DNA from: Bordetella parapertussis | Lineage (GTDB): Bacteria; Pseudomonadota; Gammaproteobacteria; Burkholderiales; SG8-39 | Direction: 5' to 3' | Length of the DNA: 12,992 bases | Assembly: GCA_945906975.1 (NCBI GenBank) | Contig: CAMDRY010000039.1 | Location: 1-12,992, forward strand | Part shown: piece after piece, positions 7,105 through 12,992 of the stretch | How positions within the stretch are numbered: the first letter of the stretch is position 1 | Layout: every line of letters starts with the position of its first letter | Notes under the pieces: generated by a model | What the model saw: only the letters and a program-made list of their open reading frames with translations | Told to the model about the DNA's origin: nothing | Databases searched by the model: none | Program-made: the position numbers and the translations under genes

Positions 7105-8217
7105 ATGAGAACAACAATAATTTTCGCGCTGGCTCTGCCGCTGCTGCTTGCGGCCTGCGGTCGGGACGAGCAACAGGCCCAGACCGTCAGGCCGGTGCTG
7201 TTGCACAAGGTGGTTCTGGGTGCGGGGTTGGGGCAAGACGTTTATTCGGGCGAAGTGCGCGCGCGCCACGAAGCGGAGCTTGGTTTTCGCGTTGCCGGAA
7301 AAATTGTCGCGCGACTGGTTGATACCGGTGCAAGGGTGAAAAAGGGCCAGGCCCTGGCGCAGCTCGACCCGCAGGATCTGCAACTGACCGCTGAAGCGGC
7401 GAAGGCGCAACTTGCAGCCATTCGCGCCGATTATGGTTTCACCAAATCCGAGCTCGAGCGTTACGCCGACCTGGTGGAAAAGAAATTCGTCAGCCAGACC
7501 GTCTACGAAGGCAAGCTCAATGCCCACAATGCCGCCAAGGCCAAACTCGAACAGGCGCAGGCGCAATATGATTTCAGTCGTAACCAAGCCGCTTACGCCG
7601 CGCTGGTCGCTGACCAGGATGGTGTGATCACCGCAGTGTTGGCCGAGGCCGGGCAGGTGGTCGCCGCCGGACAGGCGGTGTTGCGCCTGGCGCAGCCGCG
7701 CGAGAAGGAGGTTGTGGTCAACGTCTCCGAGAACAAACTCGCCAGCCTGCGCGCGGCCAAGCTGCTCGCCGTCAGTCTGTGGGCCAACCCGGAAAAAATC
7801 TACGCCGCGCGCATTCGCGAGATTTCACCCGGCGTTGACGCGACAACGCGCAGCTTCACCGTCAAAGTCAGCCTGCCCGATGCCGACGAGGGCGTGGCCT
7901 TGGGGATGACCGCCAATGTGCTGGTGCAGGGCGCCACTGCCGGCAATCTTGCCGTGCTGCCCATGACGGCGCTGACCGAATCGGCCGGCGCACCTGCGGT
8001 CTGGGTGTTCGACCCTGGCTCGGGCAAGGTGGCGCTGCGCGCGGTCAAGGTCGGTGAATACCGCGAGAATGCCGTCACCATCACGGCCGGCCTGGCCGAT
8101 GGCGAGCAGGTGGTGGGCGCCGGCGTGCACAAGCTGGTGCCGGGGCAGGTGGTCAGGGCGCTCGATGTTGCGCTTGATGCCCGGACGGCGCCGCCCGCAG
8201 CGACCGTCGCCAGGTAA
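7105..8217 (+). CDS. RND efflux periplasmic adaptor subunit (membrane fusion protein, lipoprotein)
   Basis: Adaptors of this family link an RND inner-membrane pump to an outer-membrane channel. The N-terminus is a lipoprotein signal with lipobox LAAC, so Cys18 is the likely lipidated residue and would anchor the protein in the inner membrane facing the periplasm. The domains in order are the first lipoyl half (about 45-92, GFRVAGKIVARLVDTGARVKKG), an alpha-helical hairpin (about 93-162, heptad-like Ala/Leu/Lys-rich), and the second lipoyl half (about 165-197, DGVITAVLAEAGQVV). A beta-barrel (about 200-285) and a membrane-proximal domain ending in the VVGAGVHKLVPGQVV region follow. The 370-residue length is typical. 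ATG 7105 has AAGGG at 7096-7100, slightly close at 4 nt. The pump gene follows 68 bp later. The substrate is unknown. Confidence 0.93.
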   Translation: MRTTIIFALALPLLLAACGRDEQQAQTVRPVLLHKVVLGAGLGQDVYSGEVRARHEAELGFRVAGKIVARLVDTGARVKKGQALAQLDPQDLQLTAEAAKAQLAAIRADYGFTKSELERYADLVEKKFVSQTVYEGKLNAHNAAKAKLEQAQAQYDFSRNQAAYAALVADQDGVITAVLAEAGQVVAAGQAVLRLAQPREKEVVVNVSENKLASLRAAKLLAVSLWANPEKIYAARIREISPGVDATTRSFTVKVSLPDADEGVALGMTANVLVQGATAGNLAVLPMTALTESAGAPAVWVFDPGSGKVALRAVKVGEYRENAVTITAGLADGEQVVGAGVHKLVPGQVVRALDVALDARTAPPAATVAR

Positions 8218-8220
8218 GCC

Positions 8221-8269
8221 CGAAAAACGCATAACGTAGAACGCAGAACGAACAACGAACAACGAACAA
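8221..8269 (+). repeat. Degenerate heptanucleotide array, consensus CGNANAA, seven units
   Basis: Seven back-to-back 7-nt units fill most of the gap between adaptor and pump: CGAAAAA, CGCATAA, CGTAGAA, CGCAGAA, then CGAACAA three times. All fit CGNANAA. The array begins 4 bp after the adaptor stop and ends 16 bp before the pump GTG. It is far richer in A than its surroundings. The last three identical units are the part most able to gain or lose copies by slippage. Confidence 0.85.
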
Positions 8270-8285
8270 CGCAGGCACGTCATCG

Positions 8286-11200
8286 GTGAGGCATTTCAAT
8301 CTTTCTGAATGGGCGCTGGGCCATCGCGGTCTGGTGCTGTATTTCATGCTGGCCCTGGCGCTCATGGGGGTGTTCTCCTACGACCGCCTCGGTCAGTCTG
8401 AAGACCCGCCCTTTACCTTCAAGGTCATGGTGGTGCGAACTTTATGGCCAGGCGCGACGGCGCGCGAGGTGGCCGACCAGGTCACCGAACGCATCGAGAA
8501 GAAGCTGCAGGAGGCACCTTATGTCGATGTGCTGCGCAGCTACTCCAAGCCGGGCGAGTCGCTGGTTTTTTTCCTGGCCAAAGATTCGACGCCGCCATCC
8601 GAGGTGCCGAACATCTGGTATCAGGTACGCAAGAAAATCGGCGACATCAAACAGACGCTGCCCGCCGGCGTGCAGGGCCCGTTCTTTAACGACGAGTTTG
8701 GCGACACCTTCGGCAACATCTACGCGCTCACCGGCGATGGTTTCGATTACGCGCAGCTGAAAAAACACGCCGACCATGTGCGCGCGGAATTGCTGCGCGT
8801 GCCCGGCGTGGCCAAGGTGGAGTTTTTCGGCGAGCAGGAAGAAAAAATATTCATCGAAATTTCCAACGCCAAGCTCGCCAACCTGGGCATGGACCCGCAG
8901 GTGATTTTTGCCACTTTGCAAAAAGAAAACGCCCTCCTGCCGGCCGGCTCATTCGAGACCGCCAGCGACCGCGTGTTCTTGCGCCTGTCCGGGGATTTTG
9001 CTTCGCTTGATGCGATACGCGAGATTTCGCTGCGCGCCAACGGCCGCCTGATCAGGCTGGGCGACATCGCGCGCGTCAGCCGCGGCTATGTTGATCCACC
9101 GGTGTCAAAAATGCGTTTTCGCGGCGAGGAGGCCTTTGGTATCGGTGTGTCCATGGCCGCTGGCGGCGACATCCTGGAGCTGGGCTCCCGCCTCGACGCC
9201 GAAACCGCGCGCCTGCAGGCGCAACTGCCCGTGGGCGTCGAACTGCACCAGGTCTCCAACCAGCCCGATTCGGTCAAGCGCTCCATCCGCGAGTTCCTCG
9301 GCACGCTTGCCGAGGCGGTGCTCATCGTGCTGGCCGTCAGCCTGCTGTCCTTGGGCCTGCGCACGGGCATCGTCGTGGCGCTGTCCATTCCGCTGGTGCT
9401 GGCCATCACCTTTTTGTTCATGAACCTGTTTGACGTCGGCCTGCACAAGATTTCACTCGGCGCGCTGATCCTTGCGCTCGGCCTGCTGGTTGATGACGCC
9501 ATCATCGCCGTTGAAATGATGGCGCGAAAAATGGAGGAGGGCTGGGACAGGGTGCGCGCGGCGAGTTTCGCCTACACCTCGACCGCCATGCCAATGCTGA
9601 GCGGAACGCTGGTCACGGCGGCCGGTTTTCTGCCCATTGCGACGGCGGCGTCCTCCACCGGCGAATACACGCGCTCCATTTTCCAGGTCACGGTGATCGC
9701 GCTGCTCGTGTCATGGGTCGCGGCGGTGGTGTTCATTCCCTACCTCGGTTACAAGCTGCTGCCCGATTTCAAGGCCGCCGGCCACGCGGACCCGGATGAA
9801 GCCGAGCGCGCGCTCTACGACACCAGGTTCTTCCGGCGTTTTCGCGCCCTGGTCGACTGGTGTGTCGGCTGGCGCAAGACGGTGATCGCCACCACGCTGC
9901 TGCTGTTTGTGTTGTCGCTCTTCGGTTTTGGCTTTGTGCAGCAGCAGTTCTTTCCCGATTCAACGCGCCTTGAATTGCTGCTCGACCTGCGATTGCCCGA
10001 AGGTTCCTCCTACGCCGCCACCGAAGCCGAGGTGAAAAAAGTCGAGCGTATCCTCGCCAAGGAGCAGGGCATAGACAACTACGTCAGCTATGTCGGCACC
10101 GGCAGTCCGCGCTTTTACCTGCCGCTCGATCAGCAACTGACCAACACCAACTTTGCCCAGTTCGTCATTCTTGCCAAGGGGCAGGCCGAGCGCGAGGCGC
10201 TGCGGGTCAGGCTGATCGGCCTGTTCGAAGATGATTTCCCGACGCTGCGTGCCGCCGTCAACCGCCTGGAGAACGGTCCGCCGGTTGGCTTTCCGGTGCA
10301 GTTTCGCCTGTCCGGAGAGGACGTGCCCACGGTGCGCAAATACGCCGCGCAGGTGGCCGCGGTGATGCGCGCCAATGCCAACCTGCAGAACGTGCAGTAC
10401 GACTGGGACGAGCCCTCCAAGGTGATCAAGCTCGACATCGACCAGGGCAAGGCGCGCGTGCTGGGCATCTCTTCAGAGGATTTGTCGACCTTCATCAACA
10501 CCTCGCTCAAGGGTTTTAGCGTGACCACTTTCCGCGAACGCGACAAGCTGGTGGAGGTGCTGCTGCGCGGCGCCGAGCAGGAGCGCGCCAGGCTTTCCCT
10601 GCTGGGCAATCTGTCCGTGCCCACACCCTCGGGCAAGCCGGTGCCGCTGGCGCAAATCGCCACCATAAGCTACGGTTTCGAGGAGGGCATCATCTGGCGG
10701 CGCAACCGCGTGCCCACCGTCACCGTAAGGGCCAACGTCTACGGCAAGATCCAGGCGCCGGCGGTGACCGCCCAGGTCGAATCCAAACTCGCAGCCATTC
10801 GCAGCGCACTGCCCTCGGGCTACCTGCTCGAAACCGGCGGCGCGGTGGAGGACAGCGCCAAGGGCAGCAAGTCGGTGGCCGCAGGCGTGCCGCTGTTTCT
10901 GGTGGTCGTGTTCACGGTGCTGATGATCCAGTTGCAGAGCTTCCAGCGCGTGCTGCTGGTGGCCATGACCGCGCCGCTCGGGCTGATCGGCGTCACGCTG
11001 GCATTGCTGCTGTTCAACGTGCCCTTTGGTTTTGTCGCCATGCTGGGCAGCATCGCGCTGTCGGGCATGATCATGCGCAACTCGCTCATCCTGGTCGATC
11101 AGATCGAACAGGATATCGCCGCAGGGCGTGCGCCCTGGATCGCCATCGTCGACTCGACGGTGCGCCGCTTCCGGCCCATCGTGCTGACCGCCGCCGCAGC

Positions 11201-11357
11201 GGTGCTCGCCATGATCCCGCTCACGCGCAGCGCCTTTTTCGGCCCGATGGCGGTGGCCATCATGGGCGGGCTGGTGGTCGCCACCGCGCTGACACTGTTG
11301 TTCCTGCCGGCGCTGTACGCGGCCTGGTTCCGGGTGAAGTGGCCGCAGGCGGCGTAA
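8286..11357 (+). CDS. RND efflux pump, inner-membrane permease subunit (HAE1/AcrB superfamily)
   Basis: This is a proton-driven antiporter that would export hydrophobic or toxic compounds as the pump of a tripartite system. The 1023-residue length is typical. TM1 lies near residues 13-31, followed by a large periplasmic loop and a TM2-TM6 block (about 340-490). TM4 carries the proton-relay pair D403-D404 in LVDDAIIAVE. TM7 is near 540-560, with a second large loop and TM8-TM12 (about 870-1015). R931-N932 in GMIMRNSLILVD occupies the AcrB Lys940-Asn941 position, so Lys is replaced by Arg. R963 in RRFRPIVLT matches AcrB Arg971. The start is GTG at 8286; MRHFNLSEWAL fits relatives with a short N-terminus, but only a weak AGG lies upstream. 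The best resemblance is to the EDPPF-type subgroup of acriflavin-resistance pumps. No outer-membrane channel gene follows. Confidence 0.94.
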   Translation: MRHFNLSEWALGHRGLVLYFMLALALMGVFSYDRLGQSEDPPFTFKVMVVRTLWPGATAREVADQVTERIEKKLQEAPYVDVLRSYSKPGESLVFFLAKDSTPPSEVPNIWYQVRKKIGDIKQTLPAGVQGPFFNDEFGDTFGNIYALTGDGFDYAQLKKHADHVRAELLRVPGVAKVEFFGEQEEKIFIEISNAKLANLGMDPQVIFATLQKENALLPAGSFETASDRVFLRLSGDFASLDAIREISLRANGRLIRLGDIARVSRGYVDPPVSKMRFRGEEAFGIGVSMAAGGDILELGSRLDAETARLQAQLPVGVELHQVSNQPDSVKRSIREFLGTLAEAVLIVLAVSLLSLGLRTGIVVALSIPLVLAITFLFMNLFDVGLHKISLGALILALGLLVDDAIIAVEMMARKMEEGWDRVRAASFAYTSTAMPMLSGTLVTAAGFLPIATAASSTGEYTRSIFQVTVIALLVSWVAAVVFIPYLGYKLLPDFKAAGHADPDEAERALYDTRFFRRFRALVDWCVGWRKTVIATTLLLFVLSLFGFGFVQQQFFPDSTRLELLLDLRLPEGSSYAATEAEVKKVERILAKEQGIDNYVSYVGTGSPRFYLPLDQQLTNTNFAQFVILAKGQAEREALRVRLIGLFEDDFPTLRAAVNRLENGPPVGFPVQFRLSGEDVPTVRKYAAQVAAVMRANANLQNVQYDWDEPSKVIKLDIDQGKARVLGISSEDLSTFINTSLKGFSVTTFRERDKLVEVLLRGAEQERARLSLLGNLSVPTPSGKPVPLAQIATISYGFEEGIIWRRNRVPTVTVRANVYGKIQAPAVTAQVESKLAAIRSALPSGYLLETGGAVEDSAKGSKSVAAGVPLFLVVVFTVLMIQLQSFQRVLLVAMTAPLGLIGVTLALLLFNVPFGFVAMLGSIALSGMIMRNSLILVDQIEQDIAAGRAPWIAIVDSTVRRFRPIVLTAAAAVLAMIPLTRSAFFGPMAVAIMGGLVVATALTLLFLPALYAAWFRVKWPQAA

Positions 11358-11386
11358 TTTTCGCTCGCGGCCCCCAGGGGGACATG

Positions 11387-11423
11387 GCTTAAAACCCGCG
11401 CCAGTCGGGCATTTCCAGCACAT
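11387..11423 (-). repeat. 37-nt repeat, copy 2 (right of the RND operon, inverted)
   Basis: Read on the minus strand, this matches 6898-6934 at 32 of 37 positions without gaps. It contains CCCG and CGGG followed by TTTT, so it could act as a weak terminator for leftward transcription from the two-component genes. It starts 30 bp after the pump stop. Confidence 0.55.
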
Positions 11424-11430
11424 GCGAATT

Positions 11431-11546
11431 TTGCTTGAGCCGGCCTCAGATAGCTATGGCAGCGCTGGTCAAGTCCTGCCAATGAGAGCAGCTTGGCAAG
11501 CTTTCTTCTGAAACGGGGGATATGCGAGGGGGCTGGCCCCCTTTTT
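11431..11546 (+). ncRNA. Possible structured RNA or 3'-UTR segment ending in a terminator
   Basis: TGCCAA (11477-11482) can pair with TTGGCA (11493-11498). Alternatively GGCAG (11458-11462) can pair with CTGCC (11476-11480), and the two helices exclude each other. A second local dyad AGCTTG/CAAGCT (11490-11502) overlaps the first. A strong terminator follows at 11527. I did not match this to any known RNA family and see only a weak promoter-like TTGCTT at 11431. It may simply be the 3' end of the efflux mRNA. Confidence 0.2.
11527..11546 (+). terminator. Intrinsic terminator downstream of the RND operon
   Basis: AGGGGG (11527-11532) pairs with CCCCCT (11537-11542) around a 4-nt loop CTGG and runs into TTTTT (11542-11546). 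It lies 170 bp after the pump stop and would end rightward transcription before it meets the leftward two-component genes. Confidence 0.85.
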
Positions 11547-11556
11547 CCGTGAATCC

Positions 11557-11720
11557 CTACTTAAGCTCTGCCGCATGCAGGGGCATAGCGAGCTTGCGCA
11601 GGGCGTCCTGAACCTTGCCGATCGGCACGTTACGAACCGTTACGCCTTCCTCTATCGCCACCGCCGCCAGCTGGCAAGTATCGATTCGTAGGATGTGCCA
11701 ACCGGCACAAAATCAATTGG
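11557..11720 (-). pseudogene. Possible frameshifted C-terminal remnant of an unidentified protein
   Basis: On the minus strand, the frame ending at the TAG 11557-11559 is open from 11712 and reads like real protein near its end (AIEEGVTVRNVPIGKVQDAL, then a short basic tail and stop). A TGA at 11713-11715 closes it upstream and it has no good start codon. An overlapping second frame, closed by TAG at 11652-11654, reads PIDFVPVGTSYESILA just before it. A single frameshift near 11670 would join the two into one plausible C-terminus. It follows the response regulator stop directly. I do not recognise the family, and a chance open stretch in GC-rich DNA remains possible. Confidence 0.3.
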
Positions 11721-11722
11721 CC

Positions 11723-12187
11723 TCAAGACCCCGCCCAAGCGGGGGTGCTGGCGCCGCCGTATGTGTAATCCCCGTCCGCGGTGCGGTTTATGTCCAGCCA
11801 GAATCGGGTCAGCGCGCCCAGTTCTAGGGTGAATCGTGCCATGTCGAGAGATTTGACGACGAAGCTGTTGCCCCCGAGCGCATAGCTGGCGCGCAAATCT
11901 GCTTCCTGCATGGATGTGGTCAGGATGATGACCGGAACGAGCGCCGTCCTCTTGCTGGCACGGATCTGTTTCAGCACCTCCAGCCCGCTTATTTTGGGCA
12001 GTTTGAGATCGAGCAGCACAAACGCCGGCAGCGGGCTGCCCTCGCCGAACAGCCAGTCTAGGGCCTCCTGGCCGTCGCGCGCCACAATGACCTCGGCATC
12101 GACGTGGTGCTTATTGAATGCGCGCATGGCGAAGGCCTCGTCGGCGCTGTTGTCCTCAACCAGCAATATCGTTCGTGTTGCCATCAT
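11723..12187 (-). CDS. Single-domain response regulator (Rcp1-like receiver)
   Basis: The 154-residue product is a lone CheY-like receiver with no output domain. It is likely phosphorylated by the adjacent kinase and would act by protein contacts. Key residues are the acidic pair E11-D12 in LLVEDNSADE, the phospho-acceptor D60 in VLLDLKLPKISG, the T90-T91 switch in ILTTSMQEAD, and K112 in SFVVKSLD. The usual Pro after this Lys is Ser here. The DGQEALDWLFG and YALGGNSF motifs are typical of the Rcp1 subgroup that partners phytochrome-type kinases. The start ATG is 8 nt after the kinase stop with no good Shine-Dalgarno, so translation is probably coupled. The last 17 or so residues (from DGDYTYGG) extend past the usual domain end, and their DNA forms a GC-rich hairpin at 11729-11744. 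Confidence 0.92.
   Translation of the reverse strand: MMATRTILLVEDNSADEAFAMRAFNKHHVDAEVIVARDGQEALDWLFGEGSPLPAFVLLDLKLPKISGLEVLKQIRASKRTALVPVIILTTSMQEADLRASYALGGNSFVVKSLDMARFTLELGALTRFWLDINRTADGDYTYGGASTPAWAGS
11729..11744 (-). other. GC-rich hairpin overlapping the end of the response regulator gene
   Basis: CCCCGC (11729-11734) pairs with GCGGGG (11739-11744) around a 4-nt loop. On the minus strand it is followed by TCTTGAGG rather than a T-run, so it is at best a weak terminator. It lies inside the last codons of the response regulator, within the extra tail. Confidence 0.4.
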
Positions 12188-12195
12188 TGATGCGC

Positions 12196-12992
12196 TCAGT
12201 CGGCCAGCGTGAAATAAAATGTGGCGCCTTTTTCCACAGCGCCCTCCGCCCAGATGCGGCCGCCGTGGCGGGCGATGATGCGCTGCACCGTAGTGAGGCC
12301 GATGCCGTTACCCGGAAAGTCGCTGTCCCGGTGCAGGCGGTGGAATGGGGTGAAAAGCTTGCCCGCGCTTGTGCTGTCAAAGCCGGCGCCGTTGTCGCGA
12401 ACGAAATAAATTCGCTCGCCGTTTTCTTCGATCACGCCCAGTTCGATGTGTGCGCTGGCATGCTTGCGGGTGAATTTCCACGCGTTGTCAATCAAGTTCT
12501 CCAGCACGGCCGTGAGCAGCCTGGGATCGCCGCGCGCTGGCAGTGAGGCGGGCGAGTCGAAGCGGACGTTGCGCTCGGGTTCTGCCGCCATGTGCTTGGC
12601 GGCCGCCTGGCGGCCAAGCGCTGCAATATCAATCTGCTGCGTATCTATTTTCGCGCTCGACAAGCGCGACAGCTTGAGCATGCCGGTAATCAGTTCGCCC
12701 ATTTTCAGCGCCAAATTTTTGACATTGAGCAGCATGTCGCCGCCGGTCGGATCCAGTTGGGGCGCGTAATCCTCATTCAGGATGTGCGCATAGCCGGCGA
12801 TGCCGTGCAGAGGCGAGCGCAGGTCATGCGCGACCGAGTAGGCAAAGGCCTCGAGCTCCCTGTTGGACGCGGCCAGTTCCATCGTGCGTGCGGCGTTCCT
12901 CCCATCAAGTTTCACTATCCAATGATTGAACGTACGAATGAGTACGCCCACTTCGTCGTGTCTGGTGACCGGCAGGCTTGGCGTGCTCTTTT
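12196..12992 (-). CDS. Sensor histidine kinase, C-terminal part (N-terminus beyond the window)
   Basis: The reading frame is open to the right edge of the window, so only the last 264 residues are seen. A GTG at 12949-12951 could be mistaken for the start, but the residues before it (PVTRHDEVGVLI) look like the end of a HAMP linker, so the protein continues upstream. Next comes the dimerisation/phospho-acceptor domain with AYSVAHDLRSPLHGIAGY; the His codon is at 12826-12828. The HATPase domain has N-box ENLIDNAWKF, G1 DNGAGFD, F-box FTPFHRLH and G2 GNGIGLTTVQ. All boxes look intact. The H-box type belongs to the family that commonly pairs with Rcp1-like regulators, and such a regulator follows 8 nt downstream. 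The sensory input region is not visible, so the signal is unknown. Confidence 0.92.
   Translation of the reverse strand, partial: KSTPSLPVTRHDEVGVLIRTFNHWIVKLDGRNAARTMELAASNRELEAFAYSVAHDLRSPLHGIAGYAHILNEDYAPQLDPTGGDMLLNVKNLALKMGELITGMLKLSRLSSAKIDTQQIDIAALGRQAAAKHMAAEPERNVRFDSPASLPARGDPRLLTAVLENLIDNAWKFTRKHASAHIELGVIEENGERIYFVRDNGAGFDSTSAGKLFTPFHRLHRDSDFPGNGIGLTTVQRIIARHGGRIWAEGAVEKGATFYFTLAD

Larger units (their letters stand above)
11358..11722. other. Gap between the RND operon and the two-component genes
   Basis: This 365-bp stretch lies between convergent transcription units and has no complete gene that I recognise. It holds the second copy of the 37-nt repeat (11387-11423), a hairpin-rich segment (11431-11502), a strong plus-strand terminator (11527-11546), and on the minus strand the tail of a possible broken gene (11557-11720). 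Near 11371-11381 there is also a short C5/G5 palindrome without a T-tract. Confidence 0.7.

Noticed and set aside
11371..11381. CCCCC/GGGGG palindrome just after the pump stop
   Set aside because: The loop would be too tight for a full stem and neither strand has a T-tract after it, so it is not a terminator. The hairpin at 11527-11546 fits far better.
11615..11827. A 70-codon plus-strand frame right of the efflux terminator
   Set aside because: It is antisense to the response regulator end and to the more protein-like minus-strand remnant; no ribosome-binding site precedes it.

Overview
This is a GC-rich chromosomal window with compact, bacterial, Gram-negative gene content. It has lipoprotein and Sec signal peptides, a tripartite-type RND efflux pair, and the ffh-rpsP-rimM-trmD-rplS order found in Beta- and Gammaproteobacteria. 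The ArgE type and overall protein character make a betaproteobacterium the best guess; this is inference, not a database result. There are no tRNA or rRNA genes, no CRISPR array, no insertion sequence and no phage genes.

Left part (1-3919, + strand): ffh is followed by a 226-bp gap holding a good sigma70-type promoter and a palindromic leader. Then come rpsP, rimM, trmD and rplS, tightly spaced, ending in a strong intrinsic terminator at 3891-3919. Together these genes serve protein targeting, 30S maturation (S16, RimM), tRNA m1G37 methylation (TrmD) and the large subunit (L19).

Middle part (4076-6850, + strand): a two-gene unit encodes a secreted family-5 (oligopeptide-type) solute-binding protein and an ArgE-class M20 deacetylase 27 bp downstream. 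No ABC permease or ATPase gene is present.

Right-middle part (6851-11546, + strand): an RND periplasmic adaptor lipoprotein and an RND inner-membrane pump sit behind a plausible promoter. A 49-nt degenerate heptamer array separates the two genes. An outer-membrane factor and a local regulator are both absent. The operon is bracketed by a pair of related 37-nt sequences in inverted orientation, and a strong terminator lies 170 bp past the pump stop.

Right end (11557-12992, - strand): a hybrid-free histidine kinase (N-terminus beyond the window) is followed 8 nt later by an Rcp1-type single-domain response regulator, read leftwards. Just beyond the regulator, the minus strand carries what looks like the frameshifted tail of another protein.

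Most of the window is ordinary core genome. I saw no convincing undescribed system. The items most worth a second look are the inverted 37-nt pair around the efflux operon, the CGNANAA heptamer array, the structured non-coding stretch at 11431-11546, and the minus-strand gene remnant.
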